Shown: positions 52,368 through 62,096, counted from the first letter of the stretch. The stretch is 64,000 nt of DNA from Cecembia calidifontis (GCF_004216715.1 NZ_SGXG01000001.1:558001-622000); one strand, 5' to 3'. Notes: generated by a model from the sequence alone, not told the origin. Translations and numbers: made by a program.

Positions 52368-53141
52368 TCACAAATTATTTGCCTTTTTTATGTAAAGTTC
52401 CAATGCTCCGGTCATACTTGGTGCATTTGGCATTGGCGCTTCAATGTCTAGTATCAGCCCCTGATTCAAAACTTCTTTAGCCGTGGTTGGACCAAAAGCA
52501 GCAATCCTGGTATTGTTCTGCTCAAAATCTGGAAAGTTTTGCTTTAGGGATTTTATACCGGATGGGCTGAAAAAGGCGAGAATATCGTACTTGATATCTT
52601 TTAGGTCAGAAAGGTCTGCAGCAACTGTGTGGTAAATGATGGCTTCGGTATAAGAAATACCCATCTTATCCAAATATTCCGGAATGTCGTCTTTTCTTAT
52701 ATCGCTGCATGGAAAAAGATATTTCTCTGACTTGTGCTTTTTAAAATAGTCAAACAAATCAGAGGCGGTCTTTTGCCCCACAAACAATTTCCTCTTCCTG
52801 ATCACCACATATTTCTGTAAGTAATGGGCAGTCTGTTCGGAAATACAGAAATATTTCATTTCTGCCGGCATTTCCACCTTAAGCTCTTTACAAATTGTAA
52901 AAAAATGATCAATGGCATTCCTACTCGTAAATATAATAGCAGTATGCTTAAGAATATCTATCTTCTGTTTTCTGAAATCTTTTACTGGAACTGGCTCAAC
53001 TTGGATAAATGGCCTAAAATCAATCTTTAGGTTATATTTTTCAGCAAGTTGAAAATAAGGGGATTTTTCATCGGTGGGTCGAGGTTGAGAAACTAAGATA
53101 CTTCTTACTGGATTAAGCCTGTCTTTTGCAGTTTTACTCAT
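52368..53141 (-). CDS. hemD: Uroporphyrinogen-III synthase
   Basis: 257 residues. The two Rossmann-like lobes of HemD are present: ILVSQPRPTDEKSPYFQLAEKYNLKIDF, IIFTSRNAIDHFF, and in the second half YDILAFFSPSGIKSLKQNF and IAAFGPTTAKEVLNQGL. The enzyme closes hydroxymethylbilane to uroporphyrinogen III with ring D inversion, in haem synthesis. The N-terminus carries a short extra stretch. It lies between DUF4271 and porP/sprF on the same strand, an arrangement I recall from other Bacteroidota. Confidence 0.82.
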   Translation of the reverse strand: MSKTAKDRLNPVRSILVSQPRPTDEKSPYFQLAEKYNLKIDFRPFIQVEPVPVKDFRKQKIDILKHTAIIFTSRNAIDHFFTICKELKVEMPAEMKYFCISEQTAHYLQKYVVIRKRKLFVGQKTASDLFDYFKKHKSEKYLFPCSDIRKDDIPEYLDKMGISYTEAIIYHTVAADLSDLKDIKYDILAFFSPSGIKSLKQNFPDFEQNNTRIAAFGPTTAKEVLNQGLILDIEAPMPNAPSMTGALELYIKKANNL

Positions 53142-53176
53142 ATTCTTAATCTTATCCTTTCAAGTTAATTCAGAAA

Positions 53177-54283
53177 TCATCCCATTACCAATTTGGCTAT
53201 TATTAAAAAAGGAATCAGTTCTGCGCTGCAAATGTAAGCAAATAAATGGTAATTTTTAAAGGGCACTCTGTTCACCATGATGAGAAACATGAAAAATACA
53301 CCAAATAAATAAACCCAAAAAAAGCTCTTTAACGCAATTTGAAAGAAATTGACCAAAACTGAATGATTGTTGAAAAAGAAAAAAATACTTAAAATAAGCA
53401 TACCCAAAACAGAAATGGAGATGATCCGGAGCAGGTAAAAGAAATGTGCAAAATCAAATTTGCTAAGGTCAAACAAATAGACCATTACCTTTAAAAACAA
53501 GAATTTGAAGACGGACAAGATTGCGAGTCCAATAGAAAGAAGAAACCAGATTAAAAATAGATTATTGATATCACTATTTCCTAAATCCAAAAAAACAGAG
53601 ACCCCTGCAATGTGAACATAAAGCAATACCAAAAGGGAGATCCCCAGATTGACCATAAAAATATAGAATAATACATCTAAAGTAAAAAACTTCTGTATAC
53701 TCCCTGATTCTGAAAAATCATCAGCAGAAATTACTGTTTGGGGCCTGATAATCAAATCCAATACATTCGGAAAAACAACTTTAAAAATAGATACCAAAAA
53801 CAAAAGGATAATCGTAGCTAGGATAAAAAAATCATCAAAATCATCCACTTTTCTTTGTTCCCAATCAAAGACACTGGGTGAGGACTCAAGGATGTCCTGA
53901 CTCCTTTCCCCAAAATATCCTTTCAGTACATGAAAACCTTCTAAAGAAGCGTCATCATTAAGTACTGCCACCTTAACTTTTGAAGGATCGGCTGGGACAA
54001 AAGTTTCCTTTAGCTGGCTCAGTGCCACAGTAATTACAGTATCTCTTTCCGCAAAAACCCAGAGTTTCCCTTCCAGAAATACGGTGGAGCCTTGCGGAAT
54101 TTCAAAGAATAAACTGCTTGCTGGAAAATCCTGAAGATTCACTTCTAACTGGGCGGAATGATATTTATTAAAAATACTTTTGTTTTTTGTGTAAAGGATG
54201 TTGGATTGATAATTCTCCAATACCTGGGCTTGCAGCACATGGTTCAAAGAAAACATCAATAAAAAAAAGATTAGCCTAGGCAT
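53177..54283 (-). CDS. DUF4271 multi-pass membrane protein
   Basis: About 368 residues from ATG 54283 (MPRLIFFLLMFSLNHVLQAQ; the frame runs to 54388 inside the neighbour). A signal peptide is followed by a periplasmic domain of about 150 residues and then five to six membrane helices (ILATIILLFLVSIF, YIFMVNLGISLLVLLYV, FLIWFLLSIGLAILSVF, ILGMLILSIFFFF). DUF4271 proteins are restricted to Bacteroidota and unnamed. The gene begins 4 nt after the barrel gene stop and continues toward hemD, so co-transcription with these is likely. A link to T9SS is suggested only by position. Confidence 0.75.
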   Translation of the reverse strand: MPRLIFFLLMFSLNHVLQAQVLENYQSNILYTKNKSIFNKYHSAQLEVNLQDFPASSLFFEIPQGSTVFLEGKLWVFAERDTVITVALSQLKETFVPADPSKVKVAVLNDDASLEGFHVLKGYFGERSQDILESSPSVFDWEQRKVDDFDDFFILATIILLFLVSIFKVVFPNVLDLIIRPQTVISADDFSESGSIQKFFTLDVLFYIFMVNLGISLLVLLYVHIAGVSVFLDLGNSDINNLFLIWFLLSIGLAILSVFKFLFLKVMVYLFDLSKFDFAHFFYLLRIISISVLGMLILSIFFFFNNHSVLVNFFQIALKSFFWVYLFGVFFMFLIMVNRVPFKNYHLFAYICSAELIPFLIIAKLVMG

Positions 54284-54287
54284 GTTT

Positions 54288-56009
54288 TTAAAACCTACCC
54301 GTATATCCAAAATGAATTTTTGAGAAATTAAGTGCAAAGTCCTGTGTATTCGATCCTCCCAAAGCATAAATGAAGTTGAAGATTCCACCTGCAGTTTCTA
54401 AACTGAATCCTAATCCCGCAGCAAATGGATAATCAACGGGAAGCTGCTGCACTTTATTGTTCAGCCTTCCCATATCGGCAAAAATCATAAAATAAGAGTA
54501 GGTATCAAAATAATATCTGGGCTCGATATTGATAAATGCGTAATTGTCCGCAAAAAAGAAATTTTCATTGAATCCCCTGATACTTCTCAAGCCTCCTAAT
54601 CTGAACAAATCATTGATAAACAAATTAGGGTTGTCCATAATTCCACCTGAAAATCCGGTAAAAATCCCCCACCTTGAATTCCAATAGAAGTACTTCTCAA
54701 TATTTCCTTTTATGTAATATTGGAGGGACCTAAGATCCAAGCCTTCATAAAGCCCAGGAGGAATCGCTGTGTTTACTAAAATATTTTTATTCCCTACAGA
54801 GAATTCGAAATCAACCAAAGCCCCCCTCCTAGGGAAAAACCTATCATCAAGCCAAGATTTCTCTAATCCAAACCCATAATTATTGAACCTAAAATCTCCC
54901 ACTTGAGGAAGTGAAGTGGCTTCAGATAAATTGGCAACGGCCAACAAATCTCCCGCTTGTCTTCTGGAAAATACTTTCATGTATGTATTTGATCCCATCC
55001 GGTAACCAAATGCCAATCGGAAATCCCTGTTTAAAAATGTGGTATCCTCTTTCAACAGAGCAAAAGAAGCCATAATATCTACTCCTGATCCTAAAACCAA
55101 AGGCTCAAGGGCACTTATATTTAAGCTTTGAGAAAACTGATTGAACCTTTGCCAATTCAATTCGTAATTTCTGCCCCTGCCCCCGACATTGTAAAGAGCG
55201 AGATCAAACTGACCTGTCACCAACATCCTGCCTCCTTCAAGTTCATTGGGCAAAAACCCAATTATCCCGTCAATTGAATTGATCCTCCTGTCGTTGAGGG
55301 GTAAAAATAGCGTAGCCTCTTCATTTTGAAAGCTCATTTCAGGTTCTCCACCCCACCTTAAATAAGGCAAATTTTTAATCTGTCTAAGCCCATCATTCAC
55401 CTTTTTTTGAGAAAAAGGCTCTCCTGGACTGATTTGCATATACCTTGCAAGAAACATGCGCTTGGTTTTTGAATCTCCGGTAAGCTGTAGCGTGTCAAAA
55501 GTAATCAGCGGTCCTAAATCCAAATCCAATGATGCGGAAAACCCCTGACCTTGTCTCTCCAAAGAATCAAGTTTGATGGAAGCAAATGGATATCCTTGGT
55601 TTTCGGATGATGATAGTAATTTTTCATACAACCCCTTTAGACTTTCAGGATTTGCCGGTCTATTCTGGAACTGCCTAAGATCCACGCCAGCTTTTACTAA
55701 AAAAACAGGATCCACGTTGCCAAGATTAAGCTTGATCCAATCAAATCTTTCACCGGTTTTTACATTCCAAACCAGCGTATCCTTCCTTTTTACAAAATCC
55801 GATTCCGGATTCAAATAGCCGTTTTGGTACAAGCCTGACAAAACATGGTTTTTAATCTGATTCAATTGTAGCGAATCCCGAAATGAAACCGTTTCTTGTT
55901 TTTGTATTTGCCCTGAAATTTCATAACGGAGCCATTGGGCCTGTTGGGCAGGCAAGTGCTGCACGAAATAATAAAGAAAACAAAAAAAGAAGATGAACTT
56001 TAATTTCAA
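54288..56009 (-). CDS. POTRA/Omp85-type outer-membrane barrel protein
   Basis: 573 residues with signal peptide (MKLKFIFFFCFLYYFVQHLPAQ). POTRA-like segments cover about residues 25-190 (QTVS.RDSLQLNQIKNHVLSGLYQNGYLNPESDFV, GPLITFDTLQLTG), and a 16-strand-type barrel follows, ending in FSKIHFGYTGRF with a C-terminal Phe. The strand-gating loop pattern (RLGGLRSIRGFNENFFF) is the Omp85/ShlB signature. Family members insert or export other proteins; the substrate is unknown. It is divergent from hemW (48 nt apart) and is followed by DUF4271. Confidence 0.82.
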   Translation of the reverse strand: MKLKFIFFFCFLYYFVQHLPAQQAQWLRYEISGQIQKQETVSFRDSLQLNQIKNHVLSGLYQNGYLNPESDFVKRKDTLVWNVKTGERFDWIKLNLGNVDPVFLVKAGVDLRQFQNRPANPESLKGLYEKLLSSSENQGYPFASIKLDSLERQGQGFSASLDLDLGPLITFDTLQLTGDSKTKRMFLARYMQISPGEPFSQKKVNDGLRQIKNLPYLRWGGEPEMSFQNEEATLFLPLNDRRINSIDGIIGFLPNELEGGRMLVTGQFDLALYNVGGRGRNYELNWQRFNQFSQSLNISALEPLVLGSGVDIMASFALLKEDTTFLNRDFRLAFGYRMGSNTYMKVFSRRQAGDLLAVANLSEATSLPQVGDFRFNNYGFGLEKSWLDDRFFPRRGALVDFEFSVGNKNILVNTAIPPGLYEGLDLRSLQYYIKGNIEKYFYWNSRWGIFTGFSGGIMDNPNLFINDLFRLGGLRSIRGFNENFFFADNYAFINIEPRYYFDTYSYFMIFADMGRLNNKVQQLPVDYPFAAGLGFSLETAGGIFNFIYALGGSNTQDFALNFSKIHFGYTGRF

Positions 56010-56057
56010 TGGAAGCTATCAGGTTTAGAAGTATCTTTGGGCTTAAATGTAAACAAT

Positions 56058-57188
56058 TTGTCCGGCATCTACATTCATATTCCGTTTTGTAAACAAGCCT
56101 GCCACTATTGTGATTTCCATTTCAGCACCAATCAACAGCTTGTTGGTCCACTGATTGAAATGATTGGGGCAGAATTGGAAATGCGAAAAGACTTTTTGCC
56201 CAAGGACAGCCCTGTCAGGACCCTTTATTTTGGAGGAGGCACTCCTTCCCTATTGGAAACAAAGCACATCGACTACATCCTGAACACCATTTACAAGCAT
56301 TATCGTTTAGATTTGGAAGAATCCACCTTGGAGGCAAATCCAGATGACTTGGATAGGGAAAAATTAAAAGAATTAAAAAGTCTTGGGATTGACCGATTGA
56401 GTATAGGCATACAGAGTTTTGATGCCAGGGTGTTAAAATTTTATAATAGGGCCCACAACGAAAAAGAAGCGCTCCAGGCCATTGATCTGGCAAAATCAGG
56501 CGGTTTTGAAAAACTCTCCATTGACCTGATTTATGGATTTCCATATGGAGACCATTCCATTTGGAAAAAGGATCTGGAACAGGCGCTTACATTAGACCCT
56601 GGACATATCAGCAGTTACGCCCTTACCATTGAACCCAAGACAGCTTTCGGAAATTGGCAGAAAAAAGGCAAATTTCAGGAAGCATCAGAAGATTTTCAGG
56701 CTGAGCAGTTCGAAATGCTGATGGAGGCCATGGAAAAAGCCGGATATATACAATATGAAATTTCCAATTTTGGAAAAGAGGGTCACTTTGCCATACATAA
56801 TACCAATTACTGGAAAGCCCAACCTTATCTAGGAATCGGGCCCAGCGCCCATTCATTTGATGGGAAAGAAAGAGGCTTCAACATCTCCAATAATGTAGGC
56901 TATATGAAGAAACTCCAGGAAGGAGTCCTCCCCTATGAAGTAGATTCTCTTTCTGATGTGGAATTGGCCAATGAGTACATACTTACCTCTTTGAGGACCA
57001 TTTGGGGAATTAGTCTTGGGTACTTTCAATCCAATTTTGGAATTGATCTTTTGGATCAAAAAAATGGGCTTATCAAAAAATTGCGTGATGAGGACATGAT
57101 CAGCATCTCTTCCAATCACCTATATCTGACCAATAAAGGAAAGTTATTGGCGGATAGTATTGCCGCTTCACTCTTTATTGGCGAATAA
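56058..57188 (+). CDS. hemW: Radical SAM haem chaperone HemW
   Basis: 376 residues from a TTG start at 56058 (M-SGIYIHIPFC); the frame opens upstream but no ATG is available. The radical SAM cluster ligands are Cys11, Cys15 and Cys18 (CKQACHYC). Further motifs are FGGGTPSLL, LSIGIQSFD, LIYGFPYGDH and YEISNFGKEGHFAIHNTNYW, then the HemN_C domain. Unlike HemN, HemW delivers haem and is not a coproporphyrinogen oxidase. It is divergent from the POTRA barrel gene and precedes DUF721. Confidence 0.9.
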   Translation: MSGIYIHIPFCKQACHYCDFHFSTNQQLVGPLIEMIGAELEMRKDFLPKDSPVRTLYFGGGTPSLLETKHIDYILNTIYKHYRLDLEESTLEANPDDLDREKLKELKSLGIDRLSIGIQSFDARVLKFYNRAHNEKEALQAIDLAKSGGFEKLSIDLIYGFPYGDHSIWKKDLEQALTLDPGHISSYALTIEPKTAFGNWQKKGKFQEASEDFQAEQFEMLMEAMEKAGYIQYEISNFGKEGHFAIHNTNYWKAQPYLGIGPSAHSFDGKERGFNISNNVGYMKKLQEGVLPYEVDSLSDVELANEYILTSLRTIWGISLGYFQSNFGIDLLDQKNGLIKKLRDEDMISISSNHLYLTNKGKLLADSIAASLFIGE

Positions 57189-57204
57189 GGTTTATCTTTG
57201 ATTC

Positions 57205-57519
57205 ATGGAAAGGTACAAAGACCATACGGGAAGAAAAAAAGAGGTGGCTCCTCTTCAGGAAGCGTTTGAAGAGTTATTGAAAACCTATAGGCTCAAAGAT
57301 AAGTTCGATGAAAGACAAGTAATTCAGGCCTGGCCTGAAATGATGGGCAATACAGTTGCCAGGCGGACAGAATCGCTTTATGTCAGGGATAAAAAACTTT
57401 TTGTGAAAATAAACTCTGGACCTGTCAAGAAAGAACTTTCCATGAACAGGTCCAAAGTATTGGAACTGATCAGCAACCGGTTTGGTGATGAGGTTATTCT
57501 GGAGGTGGTTTTTCTTTAG
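57205..57519 (+). CDS. DUF721 (DciA-like) protein
   Basis: 104 residues with the DUF721 pattern: LQEAFEELLKTYRLKDKFDERQVIQAWPEMMGNTVARRTESLYVRDKKLFVKINSGPVKKELSMNRSKVLELI. The KH-like fold is shared with DciA, a loader of the replicative helicase. Bacteroidota DUF721 proteins may do the same, but this is inferred. Its last four bases overlap the stop of the convergent DUF4197 gene. Confidence 0.78.
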   Translation: MERYKDHTGRKKEVAPLQEAFEELLKTYRLKDKFDERQVIQAWPEMMGNTVARRTESLYVRDKKLFVKINSGPVKKELSMNRSKVLELISNRFGDEVILEVVFL

Positions 57520-58235
57520 TCCTGCGCAGCAAACACCCTTCTCATCAATGCAGTAGTTCTTTCCAAAGGGTTTTTTCTGATATTTTGTTCTTCTGCAGCC
57601 ACCAACTTAAACAACCCGTCTATGGCCCTTTCAGTAACATAGGCATTCAAATCCGGGTCAATTTTTCTGTTCGTGAGCGGGAGGCTGTTGTAGGTATTGG
57701 CAATATCCCCGTAAAAACGTGTGGCTCCGACCTCATTGAGTGACTCATGAATTTTGGGCTGGAAAAGCGCAACCAATTGGCTTTCTGTTGTCCTTCTGAG
57801 AAATTGCGTGGCGGCATCCTGCTCTCCCTTTAATATAGAGAATGCATCCTGTATGGTCATCTGCCTGATCGCATTAATGAAAATGGGTTTGGCTTCCTGT
57901 GCTGCCCTTTCAGCCCCTCTGTTGATAGCTAACAGTGCCCTATCTACCTCAGATCCAAGACCTATCTGGCGCAGGGTATTCTCCACCCTTCTTGCATCTT
58001 CCGGCAATAAAATTTTTATAAGTTCATTACCAAAAAAACCATCCTGCTTTGAAGCTTGGTCAGCTCCCTTGCTAATGCCTTGGATCAAGGCTTCCTTCAG
58101 TCCTTGGGAAACCTCCTGCTGTGTCAAAGGAGCCTGCCCCCCTACTCCCTGGAGTATTTTATTGATATCAGAAGAGGTACAAGATGCAAAAATGAGCAAC
58201 AATACAATTGGGTAAACAAAACGCAAATGGATCAT
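57516..58235 (-). CDS. DUF4197 lipoprotein
   Basis: About 239 residues from ATG 58235 (MIHLRFVYPIVLLLIFASCTSSD, lipobox FASC). The frame extends to 58256, but that start would lie in the IS target duplication. DUF4197 is a helical family of unknown function. The body has ALIQGISKGADQASK, IKILLPEDARRVENTLR and YNSLPLTNRKIDPDLNAYVTERAIDGLFKLVAAEE. An IS1380-type element lies only 21 bp upstream of this start and must separate the gene from its native promoter. The 3' end overlaps DUF721 by four bases. Confidence 0.8.
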   Translation of the reverse strand: MIHLRFVYPIVLLLIFASCTSSDINKILQGVGGQAPLTQQEVSQGLKEALIQGISKGADQASKQDGFFGNELIKILLPEDARRVENTLRQIGLGSEVDRALLAINRGAERAAQEAKPIFINAIRQMTIQDAFSILKGEQDAATQFLRRTTESQLVALFQPKIHESLNEVGATRFYGDIANTYNSLPLTNRKIDPDLNAYVTERAIDGLFKLVAAEEQNIRKNPLERTTALMRRVFAAQD

Positions 58236-58251
58236 GATTTTATTAAAATTT

Positions 58252-58256
58252 AACAT
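58252..58256. repeat. Target-site duplication, left copy (AACAT)
   Basis: AACAT directly abuts the left IS end at 58257 and is repeated at 59921-59925 after the right end. A perfect direct copy indicates a clean, probably recent insertion. Confidence 0.85.
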
Positions 58257-58285
58257 CCTTAAATCCGCAGGGCGGATTTAAAAAA

Positions 58286-58330
58286 AGCCGAAAAAGTGGC
58301 TGAATTTATTCAATTCAGGCTTTTCCGGCT
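58286..58330 (+). terminator. Insulating hairpin at the IS left end
   Basis: AGCCG pairs with CGGCT, AAAAG with CTTTT, and CTGAATT with AATTCAG around a TATTC loop. A T-run (58333-58340) follows on the plus strand and an A-run precedes it. It would block transcription entering the transposase gene from outside. Confidence 0.75.
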
Positions 58331-58379
58331 CGTTTTTTTTCACTTATTTAGATGATACCACTCAAACTAGATAAGCGGT

Positions 58380-59687
58380 ATGAAAATTACGAATTCGACA
58401 GAAAAAATCACACCTTTCGGAGGTTTTAATTTTGTTTTTAACTCTTTCAAAAATTCTGGTCTCCCAGAACTCATTGATAATCAATTGGGGGTTAGAGCCT
58501 TAAGGGGAGGGTTTTCATACAGTGACATTTTCGCCAATCATATGGCTATTTTCTTTAATGGTGGCGACTGTACTGAAGATATCAATGTTCACTTGAGAGA
58601 CGCACTTGAACAGGTCCCTTCATTTTCAGTATGCAGTGCCGATACAATTCTGAGAGGTATCAAAGAGCTTGCTGTTGATACAGAACTCTTTATAAATCCG
58701 TCCAGTGGAGTAAGCCATGAATTTAATATCAATGGAAAACTCAACAGCTTGTTGTTAAAATCAGCTTGTAAGACCGGATTACTCAAGTCAGGTGTTGCTT
58801 ACGACCTCGATTATGACAACACCGTCATTCCAACTGAAAAGTACGATTCAAAAAAGACATATAAACACGTCTATGGATATCAGCCAGGTGTAGCTTCCAT
58901 AGCACATCCTGAATTTTCACAGGCCATTCCTGTGTACGTAGAGGGCAGAAATGGCAACAGTCAGGCCAAATATTTGCAGGCTGATACACTTACACGCATG
59001 TTTGGGCAGCTTACCAATGAAAATATCCGTATCGGAAGGTTCAGAGCCGATTCAGCATCCTATCAGGAAGAAGTTCTCCGCACACTGGAAGCACATACCG
59101 AAAGCTTTTATATACGGGCAAACAGATGTGCCAAACTGGATAATATCCTTGGAAGTATAGCCCCTGAGAAGTGGCAGAAAATACGTTTGGGTGTACAGGA
59201 AATGGAAGTTACTGACCTATCCGACTACAAACCTTTCGGTAAAGACAGGTCTTACAGGCTGGTCATTACCAGAATCAGGCGTAAAGACGGGCAGGCAGAT
59301 GTGTTTAGTGGAGATGCATTTACTTACAGGGCTATTCTGACCAATGAACATACATCGTCCAATGAAGCTGTTGTAAGGTTTTATAACGCCCGGGGTGCAA
59401 GCGAACGCTTGTTTGATGTACTCAACAATGACTTTGGCTGGTCTAAGTTGCCCTGTTCGTTCCTTGCAGAGAATACCTCCTTTATGCTTATGACGGCTAT
59501 GTATGCCAATTTTTACACCTATATCATTGGAGAGTATTCCAGAAAAGTTGATTGGCTTAAGCCTACCGACAGGCTCAAGAAGTTTATCTTCAGATTTATC
59601 ACTGTTTCAGCCAAGTGGATAAGAACGGGAAGAAGAGAAGTGCTCAAACTGTTCACGAGTAAGGATTACAAGCCGATTTTGAACTAA
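58380..59687 (+). CDS. IS1380 family transposase
   Basis: 435 residues of a DDE (IS4-like) transposase. The catalytic Asp blocks are YDLDYDNTVI (first) and GRFRADSASYQEEVL (second); the Glu block is YNARGASERLFDVLNNDFGWSKLPC (the Y..R...E pattern), followed by NTSFMLMTAMYANFY. The gene is undamaged. Start ATG 58380 follows the hairpin by about 50 nt. It moves the element by cut-and-paste using the IR ends. Confidence 0.92.
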   Translation: MKITNSTEKITPFGGFNFVFNSFKNSGLPELIDNQLGVRALRGGFSYSDIFANHMAIFFNGGDCTEDINVHLRDALEQVPSFSVCSADTILRGIKELAVDTELFINPSSGVSHEFNINGKLNSLLLKSACKTGLLKSGVAYDLDYDNTVIPTEKYDSKKTYKHVYGYQPGVASIAHPEFSQAIPVYVEGRNGNSQAKYLQADTLTRMFGQLTNENIRIGRFRADSASYQEEVLRTLEAHTESFYIRANRCAKLDNILGSIAPEKWQKIRLGVQEMEVTDLSDYKPFGKDRSYRLVITRIRRKDGQADVFSGDAFTYRAILTNEHTSSNEAVVRFYNARGASERLFDVLNNDFGWSKLPCSFLAENTSFMLMTAMYANFYTYIIGEYSRKVDWLKPTDRLKKFIFRFITVSAKWIRTGRREVLKLFTSKDYKPILN

Positions 59688-59920
59688 ATTCAGATAAAAA
59701 CCCCTCAGGAGCTCAAAAAATAAAGATTTACAGGGAAGAGGTATGCCTTTTCCATTAAAATTGAGGAAAAAAACCGTCCATTTTATCCTCAAACCTAAAA
59801 TCCATTGTCTCAAAACTATGAACACTCTTCAATCAAAGGGAAGAAATTCCCGAACTAGACCAAAAATGAACACAAACAAGCAGATTCAAATCTCCAAACT
59901 AAAATCCTGCGGATTTTAGG

Positions 59921-59925
59921 AACAT
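59921..59925. repeat. Target-site duplication, right copy (AACAT)
   Basis: Identical to 58252-58256, directly after the right IS end. Confidence 0.85.
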
Positions 59926-60001
59926 TATTTTCTGGCTATAGGATCAAACGGTTAAAGAAATTTTAAGTTTGTTTTGGTATTATTGTGGTGCGTTCAGAAC
60001 A

Positions 60002-62062
60002 ATGTTCAAACTTCAAACCCCAAATATCGGAAAAATCAGTGTACTGGTAGCCATTCTTTCCTGGCTAGCATTACTCTTTGTTGATATTACCCGGATTTTT
60101 GGGGAACTCAACCAGATCGAATCTGGGGTTGCGCCTGAAGTTTCCTATATCTTGGAAATTTCCTTTTTCACCATGGTCTATCTTTTTTACAATTATTCCA
60201 TAGCAAAAAGTGAAAGGAATGAATTCTTAAATCTGATCTGGAGGGGGGCTACTACGGGTATTTTGGCTTTGGCCATTTCTTTGTTGGTCAGAGGCTTTTA
60301 TATGGCATTGGGTGACTCAAGACTTTCAGAAGATCCTTTGCTGAGGAATTTCTTTTATCATGTCAACTTTGCGCTGACTACTTTATTCTTAATATCCTGT
60401 ACCCTTTTGTGGAAAAGACTGATCCTGTATCAAAAAACAAAAAAAGTGGTACAACAGTGGCAGGCTTTTGAAATACTGCTCCTTATCAGCATGTTTTTTA
60501 TTTTCTTCAACAAGAATACCCTGGACTATAGCTTCCTTTTTGGGTTGGTCTTCCTGGTTATCTTTTCCATTTCCCTTTCTATCAACTTAAAATGGATTCC
60601 CTACCTCACTTTCAAAGAAAAGTGGAAGTCCATACTCTTCTTTTTTATCATCCTGGTTTCTTCCTCTTACCTTTTTATTCAGCTGCTTTCTTACAGTGAT
60701 GCCAAGCAAATACCTGTTAACCTTACGGATAATTTATTTTTGATCGGCCTTTTTGGCTTTGTCTTTATTTATTCTCTTTTCAGCTTTTTGGTGACCTTGT
60801 TTAACCTGCCTACTTCTTCAGTATTTGAACAAAAACTGGTCGAAGCCATCAACTTTCAGCGCTTAAGCCAATCTATCAAACCGGGACAGAACGAAACTCA
60901 GGTATTGGATATTTTGGTGGATAGCTGTATGAGCGCTTCTTATGCAGATGCAGGTTGGCTTGAATTAATAGATGAATCCGGAGAAAAGCATCTTATCCAG
61001 GAAAGGTTTACCGACAAGAAATCTATAATTAAAATCACAGAACTGATTGATAAAAGTAAACCCTTTGAAAACTTTGATTGGAACAGCCCGGAAAATGACT
61101 TAAAAATTTTCCACGGAAAAATAACGCATTCGGTTTACAAATCAGCCTTCATGGTACCCCTGGTGGTCAATCAAAAAACCATTGGACGATTATTTCTCCT
61201 TAAAGAGGTACGGGATGGATTCAACAAGGAAATGATCAATATCATTTCCACTTTTGTGGGGCAGGCCTGTATTTCTGTGGAAAATTACAGACTTTTGAAC
61301 GAGGCGATAAAAACAGAGCGGTACAAGGAGGAGCTAAAAATTGCACAGCGGGTTCAGAGAAGTCTGCTGCCGGAAAAACTCCATCATAATGAGGCATTTG
61401 AAATTGCTGCTTTTTCAGCAGCTGCAGATGAAGTTGGGGGTGACTATTACGAAACTTGGGATTTGGGAGACAATGAATTTGCTTTGATAATTGGGGATGT
61501 ATCAGGAAAAGGAACTTCCGCCGCTTTCAACATGTCCCAGATGAAAGGGGTTTTCCATAGCTTGGTCCAGATTCACCCGGCACCAAAAGAATTTTTGGTT
61601 TTGGCCAATAATGCGCTGAGCCAGTGCCTGGAAAAGAACCATTTTATCACTACTTCGTATTTTATCGTTCACACCAGCAATAAAACGGTAACTTACAGCC
61701 GAGCAGGACATTGCCCTACATTATATTTCAACAGCCAAAAGCAGGAATCATCCTATCTCAGTATTGGAGGGATGGGGCTTGGTATTTTAAGAAACCAAAT
61801 GTTTGAGAGATATATCGAGGAAAAAACCTTTAGCTTCAGCTCGGGAGATGTGCTGGTTTTGTATACAGATGGTATAGTAGAAGCCAAAAACAGTGAGGGC
61901 ATGGAATTCGGATATGAAAGGTTAAAAAACACCTTGACAAAAAATGCTTTAAATAACCCTGAAGAAATCCAACAAAAAATCATACAGGAAGTATTCAAAT
62001 TCGTAGGAAAGAATAGGATCGCTGATGATGACTATTCAATCATGGTCATCAAATTTAAGTGA
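60002..62062 (+). CDS. SpoIIE/RsbU-type PP2C phosphatase with membrane sensor
   Basis: About 686 residues from ATG 60002 (MFKLQTPNIGK; the frame opens at 59969). The N-terminal 290 residues hold six to eight hydrophobic helices (7TM-like sensor). Residues about 305-445 form a GAF-like domain (VLDILVDSCMSASYADAGWLELIDESG, MVPLVVNQKTIGRLFLLKE). The C-terminal PP2C-type domain has AQRVQRSLLPEKL, AADEVGGDYYETWDLGDNEFALIIGDVSGKGTSAA (metal-binding Asp) and LVLYTDGIVEAKN. It would dephosphorylate a STAS protein; one lies 34 nt downstream. Confidence 0.88.
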   Translation: MFKLQTPNIGKISVLVAILSWLALLFVDITRIFGELNQIESGVAPEVSYILEISFFTMVYLFYNYSIAKSERNEFLNLIWRGATTGILALAISLLVRGFYMALGDSRLSEDPLLRNFFYHVNFALTTLFLISCTLLWKRLILYQKTKKVVQQWQAFEILLLISMFFIFFNKNTLDYSFLFGLVFLVIFSISLSINLKWIPYLTFKEKWKSILFFFIILVSSSYLFIQLLSYSDAKQIPVNLTDNLFLIGLFGFVFIYSLFSFLVTLFNLPTSSVFEQKLVEAINFQRLSQSIKPGQNETQVLDILVDSCMSASYADAGWLELIDESGEKHLIQERFTDKKSIIKITELIDKSKPFENFDWNSPENDLKIFHGKITHSVYKSAFMVPLVVNQKTIGRLFLLKEVRDGFNKEMINIISTFVGQACISVENYRLLNEAIKTERYKEELKIAQRVQRSLLPEKLHHNEAFEIAAFSAAADEVGGDYYETWDLGDNEFALIIGDVSGKGTSAAFNMSQMKGVFHSLVQIHPAPKEFLVLANNALSQCLEKNHFITTSYFIVHTSNKTVTYSRAGHCPTLYFNSQKQESSYLSIGGMGLGILRNQMFERYIEEKTFSFSSGDVLVLYTDGIVEAKNSEGMEFGYERLKNTLTKNALNNPEEIQQKIIQEVFKFVGKNRIADDDYSIMVIKFK

Positions 62063-62096
62063 AAACCAAAAAAATTTTAAACGCGTATATAGACAC

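Larger units (their letters stand above)
58257..59920 (+). mobile_element. Complete IS1380-type insertion sequence (1664 bp)
   Basis: The ends are inverted: CCTTAAATCCGCAGG at 58257-58271 and CCTGCGGATTTTAGG at 59906-59920, with two differences. A 5-bp direct repeat AACAT flanks both sides. Each end continues into its own palindrome (AAATCCGC/GCGGATTT at 58261-58279; AAAATCC/GGATTTT at 59901-59917). A large hairpin at 58286-58330 precedes the transposase gene. The single gene occupies 58380-59687. Confidence 0.92.

Noticed and set aside
57193..57200. TATCTTTG before the DUF721 gene as its promoter
   Set aside because: It ends only 4 nt before the ATG, so transcription would start inside the coding region.
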